A DNA stretch of 64,000 nt from Pseudomonas marginalis (GTDB taxonomy: Bacteria; Pseudomonadota; Gammaproteobacteria; Pseudomonadales; Pseudomonadaceae). Of the stretch, positions 9,580 through 18,165 are shown in pieces (positions within the stretch are counted from its first letter, which is position 1; the number at the start of each line of letters is the position of its first letter). The notes under the pieces were generated by a model, which ran no database searches, was not told the origin of the DNA, and worked only from the letters and a program-made list of their open reading frames with translations. The position numbers and the translations under genes are program-made. The stretch covers positions 2,051,001-2,115,000 of the forward strand of contig NZ_JALJWV010000001.1 of the NCBI RefSeq assembly GCF_024169655.1, given 5' to 3'.

Positions 9580-9597
9580 CACGCGCTATCAAACGCT

Positions 9598-9625
9598 CCT
9601 GGACCCGGTTCCCTGCGGGTCCAGG
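9598..9625 (+). terminator. Intercistronic hairpin between mgtA and mgtC
   Basis: A perfect 10-bp stem (CCTGGACCCG/CGGGTCCAGG) with an 8-nt loop lies 18 bp after mgtA. No U-run follows, so it is more likely a processing or partial-termination element that lowers or uncouples mgtC expression than a full terminator. Confidence 0.6.
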
Positions 9626-9663
9626 GGTGGTTTCAATTTGCCGCAGCATTCATGGAGTTTTTT

Positions 9664-10380
9664 ATGCAGGCAATCAACAACATCAACCTCAACTCCCTGA
9701 TCGATACCGTGGTCAGCCTTACCGCGGCGTTTATCCTCGGTGGCTTGATCGGCTTCGAGCGCCAGTACCGCCAGCGCACGGCGGGCTTGCGCACCAACGT
9801 GCTGGTCGCAGTGGGCGCGGCGATTTTCGTCGACATGGCCAACCGCCTGGGCGGCGCGGAAGGCGCGGTGCGGGTGGTCGCGTATGTGGTGTCGGGCATC
9901 GGCTTTCTGGGGGCCGGTGTGATCATGCGCGAAGAGGGCAATGTGCGCGGGCTCAACACCGCCGCCACCCTCTGGGCCTCGGCGGCGGTGGGCGCCTGTG
10001 CCGGTGCCGACCTGATCCTCGAAGCGCTGCTGGGCACGCTGTTTGTGCTGGCGGCGAACACGTTGCTGCGGCCGATCGTCAATAACATCAACCGCCAGCC
10101 GCTGGATGTGGTGTCGGCGGAGGTGACCAACATCCTCTATGTGATTGCACAGCGCAGCCAGCAACAGGCGGTCATGGTGTTGCTGGAAGCCGAGCTGGCG
10201 CGTAGCAACTACCCGGCCAGTGATGTCGATGTGCGATCGTTTGGCAGTGAAGAAGTGGAGATCGAAGCCACCCTGGTCGCCACCTCGGTGGACGGTGACG
10301 AGCTGGACGCCCTGGTGGCGCGTATTTCCACCTCGAGTCTGGTGGTGCAGGCTTTCTGGAGCCCAAGTACCACCGATTGA
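9664..10380 (+). CDS. mgtC: MgtC/SapB family membrane protein
   Basis: A 238-residue protein with about five N-terminal membrane helices carrying the MgtC signature ([43 protein letters not shown]) and a C-terminal soluble domain of about 90 residues resembling an ACT fold. MgtC helps bacteria survive at low Mg2+ and in hosts, and acts on the F-ATPase in Salmonella. The second ATG was chosen because GGAG lies 6 nt before it. Its position behind mgtA supports Mg2+ control. Confidence 0.9.
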   Translation: MQAINNINLNSLIDTVVSLTAAFILGGLIGFERQYRQRTAGLRTNVLVAVGAAIFVDMANRLGGAEGAVRVVAYVVSGIGFLGAGVIMREEGNVRGLNTAATLWASAAVGACAGADLILEALLGTLFVLAANTLLRPIVNNINRQPLDVVSAEVTNILYVIAQRSQQQAVMVLLEAELARSNYPASDVDVRSFGSEEVEIEATLVATSVDGDELDALVARISTSSLVVQAFWSPSTTD

Positions 10381-10680
10381 TCGACCCTAGCCAAGCCTGG
10401 ACCTGCCAAGGGTTGGCTATGCTCTTGTGAGGAAAGGTCCTACACGCAGCCAGGATTATCCCTTCGTATGAAACGTCACTCCATTGCTAAGGTTGATCGC
10501 TGCGGCTTTCCAGCAGCAATGATATGGCTTCAAGTGTTCGTGGTGGTTTTCAAAGGAAGGGACCAGGCACCCGCCTTCTGGCGAGCTGAGGGGCAGTACC
10601 GTTTGTCGGAACTGTCAATTCTCACAGGTGGCTGGGTTCCGTGTGATGTGTCAGCGTACTTTGTCCTGTCAGGGGTTTTT
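10381..10680. other. Intergenic region before the BvgA-like regulator
   Basis: These 300 bases hold the upstream region of the response-regulator gene. A weak TAGCCAA/TTGGCTA inverted repeat at about 10387-10420 may end the mgtC transcript. An open frame runs through from 10468, but its first 71 codons show no recognisable protein and lack a ribosome site. Confidence 0.4.
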
Positions 10681-11307
10681 ATGAGCAAAGCGTTAATAGT
10701 GGATGACCACCCGTTTATCCGTGCCACTGTCAAATTTCTGTTGAAACAGGAAGGTTTTACTGAAATCGATGAAGCCGGTAATGGTGCGGATGCCGTGCAG
10801 AAGGCCAGGGAAGGGCGCCCGGACCTGGTGATTCTCGACCTGGCGATGCCCAAGTTGGGTGGCCTGGAGGTCATCAGTCGGATCAAGGCCTTGGGTCTTC
10901 CATGCAAGATCCTGGTGCTTACATCCTATTTGGCGGTGTTTTTTTCTACCCGTTGCATGCGGGCGGGCGCCATGGGGTTTGTCGCCAAGACCGGTGAGCT
11001 GGACGAACTGCAAAAAGCAATCAAGGCCGTGATGTCCAACTACAGCTGCTTTCCCAGCCTGCCCACCAGTTCGGTGCGCCGCGATGATTTGCAAACGACT
11101 GAGTGCGAGTTGGTGGAAGCCCTCTCGGATCGCGAGTTGACGGTGCTGCAGAAGCTGGCCCTGGGCCTGAGCAACAAGGAAATCGCCGAGGACATGTTGC
11201 TGAGCCACAAGACCATCAGCACCTACAAGACTCGGCTCAAGGAGAAGTTACGCATGTCGTCGGTGGTGCACTTATCCAAGTTTGCCCAGCGCAATCATCT
11301 GATCTGA
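10681..11307 (+). CDS. LuxR-family response regulator (BvgA-like)
   Basis: A 208-residue two-domain regulator: an N-terminal receiver (VDDH, phospho-acceptor Asp53 in VILDLAMPK, Lys in FVAKTGELDEL) and a C-terminal LuxR helix-turn-helix (LSDRELTVLQKLALGLSNKE, then HKTISTYKTRLKEKL). AGGGG precedes the ATG. The stop codon is one base from the start of the large BvgS-like hybrid kinase, which makes that kinase the obvious partner. Architecture and order match BvgAS/EvgAS phosphorelays. Confidence 0.9.
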   Translation: MSKALIVDDHPFIRATVKFLLKQEGFTEIDEAGNGADAVQKAREGRPDLVILDLAMPKLGGLEVISRIKALGLPCKILVLTSYLAVFFSTRCMRAGAMGFVAKTGELDELQKAIKAVMSNYSCFPSLPTSSVRRDDLQTTECELVEALSDRELTVLQKLALGLSNKEIAEDMLLSHKTISTYKTRLKEKLRMSSVVHLSKFAQRNHLI

Positions 11308-11308
11308 A

Positions 11309-14300
11309 ATGACCGCCACTGCGTTTAAGCGGTTCGCCGCGATCTTGTTGATGGGCCTGTTGCCCATGATCGCAGTGGCCGTCGATGAGTCACACGCACT
11401 GCGCTTGTTGGGGCACTCTCAGCTCGAAAACGCCAGCCTGATGCTGGATGAAACCGACTGGCGCTGGCTACGTGAGCGGCGCACGTTGGTGATGGGGGTG
11501 TCGGCGCCGGATTATGCGCCATTCGACCTGAGCAACAACAACGACGAGCTTGAAGGCATTACCGCCGATTATGCGGCGCTGGTGGCGCAGGCGTTGAATG
11601 TCACCGTCGAAGTGCGGCGCTACCAAACCCGCGATGAAGTGATTGAAGCGCTCAAGCAAGGCGCGGTGGATTTCGTTGGCTCGGCCAACGGCTATGAAGC
11701 CGCGGACCCGCAGTTGGTGCTGTCGCGTTCATACGCCAACGATCAACCCACCCTGGTCACCCGTATCGGCGACACCCAGGCCCTGAGCGCAGACTTGGCC
11801 GGTAAGCGTGTGGCCATGCTGTATCACTACATGCAGCCCGATGCCGTGCAGCAGTTCTACCCCCACGCGCAGTTGCAGCTATTTGCCTCGACCTTCGAAG
11901 CCATCGGTGCGGTGGCGTTCGGTCGGGCCGATGTCTACCTGGGGGATGCCATCAGCACCCGGTACCTGATCAACAAGAACCACCTCAATAATGTGCGCGT
12001 GGCAGATTTTTCCGGCCTGGAGGTCAACCCTTTCGGGTTCGCGTTCACCAAGGATAATGTTCGCCTGCGCAACATCGTCAACACCGCGTTGGCCACCGTG
12101 CCGGTCAACCAGCAGATGGATATTCTGCGCCGCTGGAGTGCTGGCGGCAGCGGTTACATGGAAGCGGAACGGCTGCGCCTGAGTGACAGTGAGCAGCGCT
12201 GGCTGGAGAAACACCCGCGTGTGAAAGTGGCGGTGCTCGACAAGTTCGTGCCGTTGTCGTTTTTCAATGAGCGAGGGCAATTCGAAGGGTTGAGCTCCGA
12301 GGTGCTGTCGCGGATCAGCTTGCGCACGGGCCTGAAGTTCGATGTGGTGAAGGGCAGTTCGCTGCCTCGACAAATTGACGAGGTCAACGCTGGCCAGGCG
12401 GACATGTTGGCGGTGATTACCCCCAGCGTCGAGCGAACCGAGAAGCTGCGCTTCACCCGGCCTTACCTGTCCAACCCGTATGTGTTGGTGGTTCGCGCCG
12501 AAGACGAGCGGCTGGTGACCCTGGAAGACTTGCCCGGAAAACGCCTGGCGTTCATTCGCAGCAACAGCCTGGGTGAGCAAATCGCGCGGGATTATCCCAG
12601 CATCGAGTTTGTCGACAGCGCGAACCCTGAGGCGGCCATGGAACTGGTGGCCAATGGTGGGGCCGATGCGACCGTGATTTCGCTCATCAGTGCGCGCTAT
12701 ATGATCGCGCGTCACTACCGTGACCGCTTGCGTATGACCAGCACCGTCGGCACGGAGCCGGCGCGGATCACGTTTGGCGTCAACCGTAGCCAGTTGGAGT
12801 TGTATTCGATCCTCGACAAGGCGTTGTTGAGTATCACGCCTGAAGAGCTGGATGAGCTGACCAATCACTGGCGCAGCGAGATCATCATTGAAGACAGCTA
12901 CTGGCTGCGCCATCGCAACGCAATCATCCAGGGCTTCAGTCTCGCTGCGGTGCTGTTGTTGATTACCCTGTGCTGGGCCTTTTACCTGCGCAGCCTGATT
13001 CGCAAGCGCGCCCAGGCCGAGCGCGCGTTGAGCGATCAGATGCGCTTTATGAGCGTGTTGATCGACGGCACGCCTCACCCGATTTACGTGCGCGATCGCC
13101 AGGGGCGGTTGATGGCCTGCAACAATGCCTACCTCGACGTATTCGGTTTCAAGCTCGAAGACGTGATCGGCAAGACCGTGGTGGAAACCGACACTGGTAA
13201 CCCGCCGCAAGCCCAGTCGTACCATGACGACTACCTGAAGTTGATGGCGCGGGGCGAGCCGCAGATTCATGACCGGATCCTCAGGGTGCCGGGCGGCGAA
13301 GTCCTCACGATTTACCATTGGATGCTGCCGTACCGCGACGGCGACGAGAAGGTCGTGGGCATGATTGCCGGCTGGGTGGATGTGAGTGAGCGCCACCGCT
13401 TGCTGGGCCAGTTGCAGGAAGCCAAGGACGATGCCGACGCCGCCAACCGCGCCAAGACGACGTTCCTGGCCACTATGAGCCACGAGATCCGGACACCGAT
13501 GAACGCGGTGATCGGCATGATCGAGTTGGCGCTCAAAAGCGCCGAGCAAGGTCGGGCGGATCGCGATGCGCTGGAGGTGGCGTCGGTGGCATCGCGGGGC
13601 ATGCTGGAATTGATCGGCGATATTCTGGATATCGCACGGATCGAATCCGGGCATCTGTCCCTGGCCCAGGAGCCGGCCAACCTGCATGAGTTGCTGGCTT
13701 CGGTGGTGCGGGTATTTGAAGGACTCGCGCGAGCCAAGGGGTTGGCGCTGCGCGTGACACTCGATCCGGCGCTTGATCGCCCGGTGCTGATCGATCCGCT
13801 GCGCTTCAAGCAGGTGGTCTCGAACCTGCTCAGCAATGCCATCAAGTTCACCAGCAAAGGCCAGGTGCAACTGGGCGCCCAGGGGGACGTTTCGGAGGAT
13901 CGACTGCTGCTCAGGTTGTGGGTGCAAGACACGGGTATGGGAATCAGTGCTCAGGATCAGCAGCGGCTGTTCAACCCGTTTATCCAGGGCAGCAACGCTG
14001 AACAGTCGGCACGCAGCGGTTCAGGACTGGGGCTGGTGATCAGCCGCAGTTTATGCGAGATGATGGGTGGTCAGTTGCACCTGAGCAGTGTGCTGGGGCA
14101 GGGCACCCGAGTGGACGTGAGCGTGGCGCTGACCCTGGCGGCCGCGATGCCGGCGCCGGCTTCGGCGCCTGTCCCGCACGGCCCGCCGACGCGCGCGTTG
14201 AGTATCCTGGTAGTGGATGACTACCTGGCCAACCGTTTGCTGCTGGCCCGGCAATTGAGCTTCCTGGGGCATCGCATCACCACGGCGGAGGACGGTGTTC

Positions 14301-14926
14301 AGGGGCTGGCGTTGTGGCAGGCCGGGCACTTCGATGGGGTGATAACCGACTGCAATATGCCCCTGAAGGACGGTTACACATTGGCCCGGGATATTCGTAC
14401 ACAAGAGCGCGAGCGAGGCCTGGTGCCGTGTCTGCTGCTAGGGTTTACCGCCAATGCCCAACCCGAAGAAGCCGAGCGCTGCCGCCAGGCAGGCATGGAC
14501 GGGTGCCTGTTCAAGCCCACCGGGCTCGAAGATTTGCGATCGGCCCTGGTCCCGCGCATGGCAAGCCCATGCGAGCCGCAAGCCGAACCGGCGTTTGATC
14601 TGGGGACGCTGATCATCCTGACAGGGGACGATCGCGCCGCGCTCAACGAATTGTTGATGCCGCTGCTCGACAGTCTGGAAGCCGATCACAGGCTATTGCC
14701 GTCGTTGCGACGCCAGGCCGACTTCGCCAAGTTGCATGATCTGGCACACCGCGCCAAAGGCGGTGCGCGGATGGTCAAGGCGCACGTGCTGATCACCTGT
14801 TGCGAAACCTTGGAGGCCGTGTGTGAACGGCACGACCTCCAGGCGCTGGGTGGGGCGGTTGAGGGCGTCGACCAGGCGATCAATGATTTGCATCACAGCC
14901 TGAGCGTTTATTGCAATCAGCCTTGA
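11309..14926 (+). CDS. BvgS/EvgS-like hybrid sensor histidine kinase
   Basis: A 1205-residue inner-membrane sensor. In order: signal peptide (1-24), two periplasmic Venus-flytrap SBP_bac_3 domains (about 50-270 and 290-520), a transmembrane helix at about 540-562, a PAS domain (about 580-690), HisKA with His725 in TMSHEIRTPMN, HATPase with NLLSNAIKF, a receiver with Asp1014 in VITDCNMPL and an Hpt domain with His1147 in LAHRAKGGA. This is the complete His-Asp-His-Asp phosphorelay of the BvgS type, phosphorylating the upstream LuxR regulator. The tandem flytrap domains suggest sensing of a small periplasmic molecule or a tonic signal. The ligand is unknown. Confidence 0.93.
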   Translation: MTATAFKRFAAILLMGLLPMIAVAVDESHALRLLGHSQLENASLMLDETDWRWLRERRTLVMGVSAPDYAPFDLSNNNDELEGITADYAALVAQALNVTVEVRRYQTRDEVIEALKQGAVDFVGSANGYEAADPQLVLSRSYANDQPTLVTRIGDTQALSADLAGKRVAMLYHYMQPDAVQQFYPHAQLQLFASTFEAIGAVAFGRADVYLGDAISTRYLINKNHLNNVRVADFSGLEVNPFGFAFTKDNVRLRNIVNTALATVPVNQQMDILRRWSAGGSGYMEAERLRLSDSEQRWLEKHPRVKVAVLDKFVPLSFFNERGQFEGLSSEVLSRISLRTGLKFDVVKGSSLPRQIDEVNAGQADMLAVITPSVERTEKLRFTRPYLSNPYVLVVRAEDERLVTLEDLPGKRLAFIRSNSLGEQIARDYPSIEFVDSANPEAAMELVANGGADATVISLISARYMIARHYRDRLRMTSTVGTEPARITFGVNRSQLELYSILDKALLSITPEELDELTNHWRSEIIIEDSYWLRHRNAIIQGFSLAAVLLLITLCWAFYLRSLIRKRAQAERALSDQMRFMSVLIDGTPHPIYVRDRQGRLMACNNAYLDVFGFKLEDVIGKTVVETDTGNPPQAQSYHDDYLKLMARGEPQIHDRILRVPGGEVLTIYHWMLPYRDGDEKVVGMIAGWVDVSERHRLLGQLQEAKDDADAANRAKTTFLATMSHEIRTPMNAVIGMIELALKSAEQGRADRDALEVASVASRGMLELIGDILDIARIESGHLSLAQEPANLHELLASVVRVFEGLARAKGLALRVTLDPALDRPVLIDPLRFKQVVSNLLSNAIKFTSKGQVQLGAQGDVSEDRLLLRLWVQDTGMGISAQDQQRLFNPFIQGSNAEQSARSGSGLGLVISRSLCEMMGGQLHLSSVLGQGTRVDVSVALTLAAAMPAPASAPVPHGPPTRALSILVVDDYLANRLLLARQLSFLGHRITTAEDGVQGLALWQAGHFDGVITDCNMPLKDGYTLARDIRTQERERGLVPCLLLGFTANAQPEEAERCRQAGMDGCLFKPTGLEDLRSALVPRMASPCEPQAEPAFDLGTLIILTGDDRAALNELLMPLLDSLEADHRLLPSLRRQADFAKLHDLAHRAKGGARMVKAHVLITCCETLEAVCERHDLQALGGAVEGVDQAINDLHHSLSVYCNQP

Positions 14927-15059
14927 CGCAGGGAGATGTCATTCGGTGAATTTGGGACAACTCCTACACGAAGGGGGAACATGCCTGATTTTGTCTGCGG
15001 GATATGTCTGGAAAATGGGCCGCTCTCACTCAACGAGCACTGCCTGCCAGGGGTTTGCC

Positions 15060-15482
15060 ATGCCGAACAAAGCACTGACCATCCTGATTGCCGATGAACA
15101 GCACCTGCAACGGCTGTATATCGAAAAAATGCTCAACCGTTTGGGGTATCACCGGATTGTGCCGGTGCAAACTTTTGAGGAGGTTCAGATCCTCACGGCG
15201 ATTCCGGCTGAACCCTTTGACGTGCTGATCGTCAATGCAGGGTTGGTGGCCCATACCGGTGGGCCGCAGGCCCAGGTGCGCCACGTGCTGGTCTATGATC
15301 ACCTGGACTTGGACGTACCCGTAGGCTCGACACCGCAGGTACTGGTCCGTTTGCCCGGGGTACCGGATAACGTCAATCTTGAACACTTCATGGACATCAT
15401 CGACCCACCCGAGGCCACTACTGGCCTGCGGGTATTGCCATGGCTGCGGGAGTTATCGCGCATGCCGGTGGCTGGGGTTTAG
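15060..15482 (+). CDS. Degenerate receiver-domain protein downstream of the BvgS-like kinase
   Basis: A 140-residue stand-alone protein with a receiver-like beginning ([18 protein letters not shown]) and the expected beta3 strand [10 protein letters not shown]. At the phospho-acceptor position there is Asn59 instead of Asp, so it is probably not phosphorylated and may act as a pseudo-receiver or inhibitor in the phosphorelay. The C-terminal half departs from the fold. The ATG has AGGGG 9 nt upstream; the frame extends 38 codons further without support. Its end overlaps the convergent dkgB-like gene by 4 bp. Confidence 0.7.
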   Translation: MPNKALTILIADEQHLQRLYIEKMLNRLGYHRIVPVQTFEEVQILTAIPAEPFDVLIVNAGLVAHTGGPQAQVRHVLVYDHLDLDVPVGSTPQVLVRLPGVPDNVNLEHFMDIIDPPEATTGLRVLPWLRELSRMPVAGV

Positions 15483-16297
15483 TCCCACTTCGGCGCGATA
15501 CCTTGGGGGCTGGTCAGGCGCTGGCCCCGTTCCAGCCCGGCAATTTGCGCCATGTCGGCAGCGCTCAAGGTCAGATGCAGGGCCTTGAGGTTGCTTTCCA
15601 GGTTGGCGCGTCGGGTGGACGATGGGATTACCGCGTAGCCCAATTGCATGGCCCAGGCCAGAGCCACTTGCGCCGGGGTGGCTTGATGGCGTTCGGCGAT
15701 CTGTTGAATTACCGGGTCTTTCAGCACCTCGCCGTAGGCCAGGGTCATGTACGAGGTGATCTGGATGCCATGGTCGGTGACGAAATCCACCACCTTCTGG
15801 TTTTGCAGGTAGGGGTGCAGCTCGATCTGGTTGGTGGCGATGTTGTCCGCGCCTACCGCAGCAATCGCCTGCTGCATCAGATCGACAGTGAAGTTGGAAA
15901 CGCCGATCTGACGGGTCAGGCCCAGGCGCTTGGCTTCCAACAACTGGTCCATGAATACGGCGACGGGCACCTGGTCTTCCGGCGATGGCCAGTGGATCAG
16001 AGTCAGGTCCAGGTAGTCGGTCCTGAGCTTGCGCAGGCTTTCCCTGAGGCTTGGTATCAGTTGGCCTTCGGCGAAATTGGCGATCCAGATCTTGCTGGTG
16101 ATAAACAGCTCGTCACGCGGCACACCGCTGGCGGCGATCGCTTGGCCGACGTCGGCTTCATTGTCGTAGATCTGTGCGGTGTCGATGACGCGGTAGCCCA
16201 GTTCCAGGCCGTTGCTCACGGAGTCGATCACCACCTGGCCTTGCAGGCGGAAGGTGCCGAGGCCGAAGGCCGGGACGTTGTGCGTGGGGATAGACAT
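15479..16297 (-). CDS. dkgB: Aldo/keto reductase, DkgB-like
   Basis: A 272-residue AKR protein. It has the catalytic tetrad regions DTAQIYDNE (Asp, Tyr), ITSKIW (Lys) and LTLIHWPSP (His), and the NADPH-binding tail [14 protein letters not shown]. Length and wording of these motifs match 2,5-diketo-D-gluconate reductase B and related methylglyoxal reductases. It acts in the cytoplasm, reducing small ketones or aldehydes. The start is preceded by AGGAG. The gene stands alone; the exact physiological substrate is inferred from the family. Confidence 0.85.
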   Translation of the reverse strand: MSIPTHNVPAFGLGTFRLQGQVVIDSVSNGLELGYRVIDTAQIYDNEADVGQAIAASGVPRDELFITSKIWIANFAEGQLIPSLRESLRKLRTDYLDLTLIHWPSPEDQVPVAVFMDQLLEAKRLGLTRQIGVSNFTVDLMQQAIAAVGADNIATNQIELHPYLQNQKVVDFVTDHGIQITSYMTLAYGEVLKDPVIQQIAERHQATPAQVALAWAMQLGYAVIPSSTRRANLESNLKALHLTLSAADMAQIAGLERGQRLTSPQGIAPKWD

Positions 16298-16428
16298 CAG
16301 TAACTCCTGAGGGGGGTGAACAATAGCGTCGAGTATCCGCCCGTCGTTCCTTCGGAAAAACCGTCCAATCCGAAAAGGACTCTTTACCGCAAGTCACGAA
16401 TGGCCAGACGGCTGATCGTTGCGGCCGC

Positions 16429-16459
16429 CTGGCTTGTCCGCGCGTTGCGGGCAAGCCAG
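16429..16459 (-). terminator. Hairpin after the DAHP synthase gene
   Basis: A 13-bp stem (CTGGCTTGTCCGC against GCGGGCAAGCCAG, one G-U pair) with a 5-nt loop lies 11 bp after the DAHP synthase stop. It lacks a clear U-run, so it could be a terminator-like or REP-like hairpin. Confidence 0.5.
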
Positions 16460-16469
16460 CGTCCATTGC

Positions 16470-17546
16470 TCAGCCGATGGTGTGTTCGCGCAAGCGCTCG
16501 GCTGCACTGCGCAACAACTGCTCGGTGCTGTCCCAGCCCAGGCAACCGTCGGTCACCGACACACCGTATTTCATCGCCGGGCCTAATGGCTGGCAGCCTT
16601 CGAACACGTGACTTTCGAGCATCATGCCGATCAGCGAAGTGTCGCCCTGCAGGCGTTGTTCCAGCACTTCATTGAACACTGCCGGCTGACGCAGTGGGTC
16701 TTTGCCGCTGTTGGCGTGGCTGCAATCGACCATGATCCGCGCGGCTACCTTGGACTTGGCCAGGTCTTGTTTCACCTGGGCCACGCTCTGCGCATCGTAG
16801 TTCGGCCCACGGTGACCGCCGCGCAGCACCAGGTGCGTGTCGGGGTTGCCCGGGGTCTGGATGACCGCCGGGTGGCCCTGGCTGTCGAGGCCGAAGTGCC
16901 GGTGCGGGTGGGACGCCGAGCGCATCGCATCGCAGGCAATGGCGACACCGCCGTCGGTGCCGTTCTTGAAGCCGACGGGCATGCCCAGGCCGCTGGCCAT
17001 TTCGCGGTGGATCTGCGACTCGGTGGTGCGCGCACCGATGGCGACCCAACTGAGCAGGTCGTCGAAGTAACCGGCGGCCATGGGTTGCAGCAACTCGGTG
17101 GCGACCGGCAGGCCCAGGCGCAGCATTTCGCGCATCAGTTCGCGGGACAGGCGCAGGCCAGCCGCCATGTCATCGCTGCCATCCAGGTGCGGGTCGTAGG
17201 CCAGACCTTTCCAGCCGATGGTGGTACGCGGTTTTTCGACGTAGGCGCGGATTACCAGCAGCATCTGGTCGCTGACTTCCAACGCCAGATTCTTCAGGTT
17301 GCGTGCGTACTCCATGGCCGATTCCGGGTCGTGGATCGAACACGGGCCAACGATCACCAGCAAACGTGAATCTTCGCCATTGAGGATGGCGCGCACGGCT
17401 TGGCGATGGGCGTGGATTTGTTCATTGAGGAATGGGCTGAGTGGCAACTGGTGCTTGAGCTCAAGGGCGCTGGGCAAGCGCAGGGTCAGTGCTTCATTGG
17501 CGCTGGTCAGGGCAGAAACGGGCAGAGCGGCGACGGAGGAGTTCAT
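16470..17546 (-). CDS. aroF: DAHP synthase (3-deoxy-7-phosphoheptulonate synthase), class I
   Basis: A 358-residue class I DAHP synthase, which condenses phosphoenolpyruvate and erythrose 4-phosphate as the first step of the shikimate pathway. Diagnostic blocks are VGPCSIHDPE, RAYVEKPRTTIGWKG, GFKNGTDG, LRGGHRGPNY and DCSHANSGKD. Class I enzymes are feedback-inhibited by one aromatic amino acid, but which one cannot be read here. A TTG two codons earlier is an alternative start; ATG was preferred. Upstream lie two aromatic-rich leader peptides, an intrinsic terminator and a hairpin touching the ribosome site, so expression is probably controlled by attenuation. Confidence 0.93.
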   Translation of the reverse strand: MNSSVAALPVSALTSANEALTLRLPSALELKHQLPLSPFLNEQIHAHRQAVRAILNGEDSRLLVIVGPCSIHDPESAMEYARNLKNLALEVSDQMLLVIRAYVEKPRTTIGWKGLAYDPHLDGSDDMAAGLRLSRELMREMLRLGLPVATELLQPMAAGYFDDLLSWVAIGARTTESQIHREMASGLGMPVGFKNGTDGGVAIACDAMRSASHPHRHFGLDSQGHPAVIQTPGNPDTHLVLRGGHRGPNYDAQSVAQVKQDLAKSKVAARIMVDCSHANSGKDPLRQPAVFNEVLEQRLQGDTSLIGMMLESHVFEGCQPLGPAMKYGVSVTDGCLGWDSTEQLLRSAAERLREHTIG

Positions 17547-17560
17547 CTTCAAGGCTTCCT

Positions 17561-17595
17561 GGGCAAGCGGCGGGCGATTCCCGCGCGCTCTGCCC
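17561..17595 (-). promoter_or_regulatory. Hairpin abutting the aroF ribosome-binding site
   Basis: Read on the minus strand, GGGCA/TGCCC, AGCG/CGCT and GCGGG/CCCGC can stack into one bulged stem with an AATC-containing loop. It begins at the stop codon of the second leader peptide and ends next to the AGGA before aroF. It may link leader translation to aroF initiation. Confidence 0.45.
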
Positions 17596-17747
17596 TACTG
17601 GGGTGTTCGACAATTGGCCGTAGTGGCTACGTGTGCTGGCTTGCCACCGATAGGTGACCGATCGGAGGCGGCAGGCTGTCCCGAGCGGAGCTTGCTAAAT
17701 CGCCATGCGGTGCTGGTGTCGTAGCGGTAATAGGTGGCGTAGTTCAT
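17595..17747 (-). CDS. Candidate leader peptide 2, tyrosine-rich (50 aa)
   Basis: A 50-codon frame with a good ribosome site (AAAGGA before the ATG) begins MNYATYYRYDTSTAWRF: four Tyr in the first nine residues, then Trp15 and Phe17. It lies between the intrinsic terminator and aroF, and its stop codon sits at the base of the hairpin that ends at the aroF ribosome site. The Tyr cluster suggests a ribosome-stalling leader that senses charged tRNA-Tyr. No known domain is present. Confidence 0.6.
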   Translation of the reverse strand: MNYATYYRYDTSTAWRFSKLRSGQPAASDRSPIGGKPAHVATTANCRTPQ

Positions 17748-17795
17748 GTCGTGATTCCTTTAAATGTTCTTGATCAAACAAAGTGTTCAGGGCTG

Positions 17796-17834
17796 AAAAA
17801 GCAAAACCCCCGATCGGGGAGCCGACCGGGGGTT
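17796..17834 (-). terminator. Intrinsic terminator/attenuator in the aroF leader
   Basis: On the minus strand a 13-bp stem (AACCCCCGGTCGG against CCGATCGGGGGTT, one G-U pair) with a CTCC loop is followed by TTGCTTTTT. It lies 51 bp after the stop of leader peptide 1 and well before aroF, which is the position of an attenuator rather than a gene-end terminator. Confidence 0.8.
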
Positions 17835-17884
17835 AGATTTCTCTGGTAGGCGACCCCTTGAACAGTGGGCGCCGATTTCAGGTA

Positions 17885-18019
17885 TCAGGCGCGCCAGTGG
17901 CTAAACCAATACCCAAAATAAAAGCTGACTCGTGCACTCAAACCGTTCACACGGGTAGCCGACACCGAGCGCGAGGCGCTGGCAGCAGGACAAACCTGAG
18001 TGTGGGTGAGTTGCAACAT
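17885..18019 (-). CDS. Candidate aromatic-rich leader peptide 1 (44 aa)
   Basis: A 44-codon frame with TTTGGAG 6-7 nt before its ATG. Near its end is the run SFYFGYWFSHW: three Phe, two Tyr and two Trp within eleven residues, shortly before the stop. A strong intrinsic terminator follows 51 bp downstream and the DAHP synthase gene lies beyond. This is the classic arrangement of a ribosome-mediated attenuator responding to Phe, Tyr and Trp supply. The peptide itself has no recognisable domain. Confidence 0.75.
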   Translation of the reverse strand: MLQLTHTQVCPAASASRSVSATRVNGLSARVSFYFGYWFSHWRA

Positions 18020-18165
18020 GGTGTTTCTCCAAATGATGGTGGGAGCTTACTAGAGGCGCACGGGTGGATTCAATCAGTAATTTCTATTGTGTCGAGGTAC
18101 TTACGGCTATGGGGTGAGTGCCGATATGCTGGTCGCCACTCGATAATGATTGCTGGGACGCGACC

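Noticed and set aside
10468..10680. N-terminal extension of the BvgA-like regulator
   Set aside because: The receiver begins exactly at the internal ATG with AGGGG upstream, and the extension has no receiver-like sequence.
11879..13927. Long minus-strand frame (682 codons) opposite the hybrid kinase
   Set aside because: Its composition (His-, Gln- and Arg-rich) is that of an antisense shadow; the plus-strand frame has full domain content.
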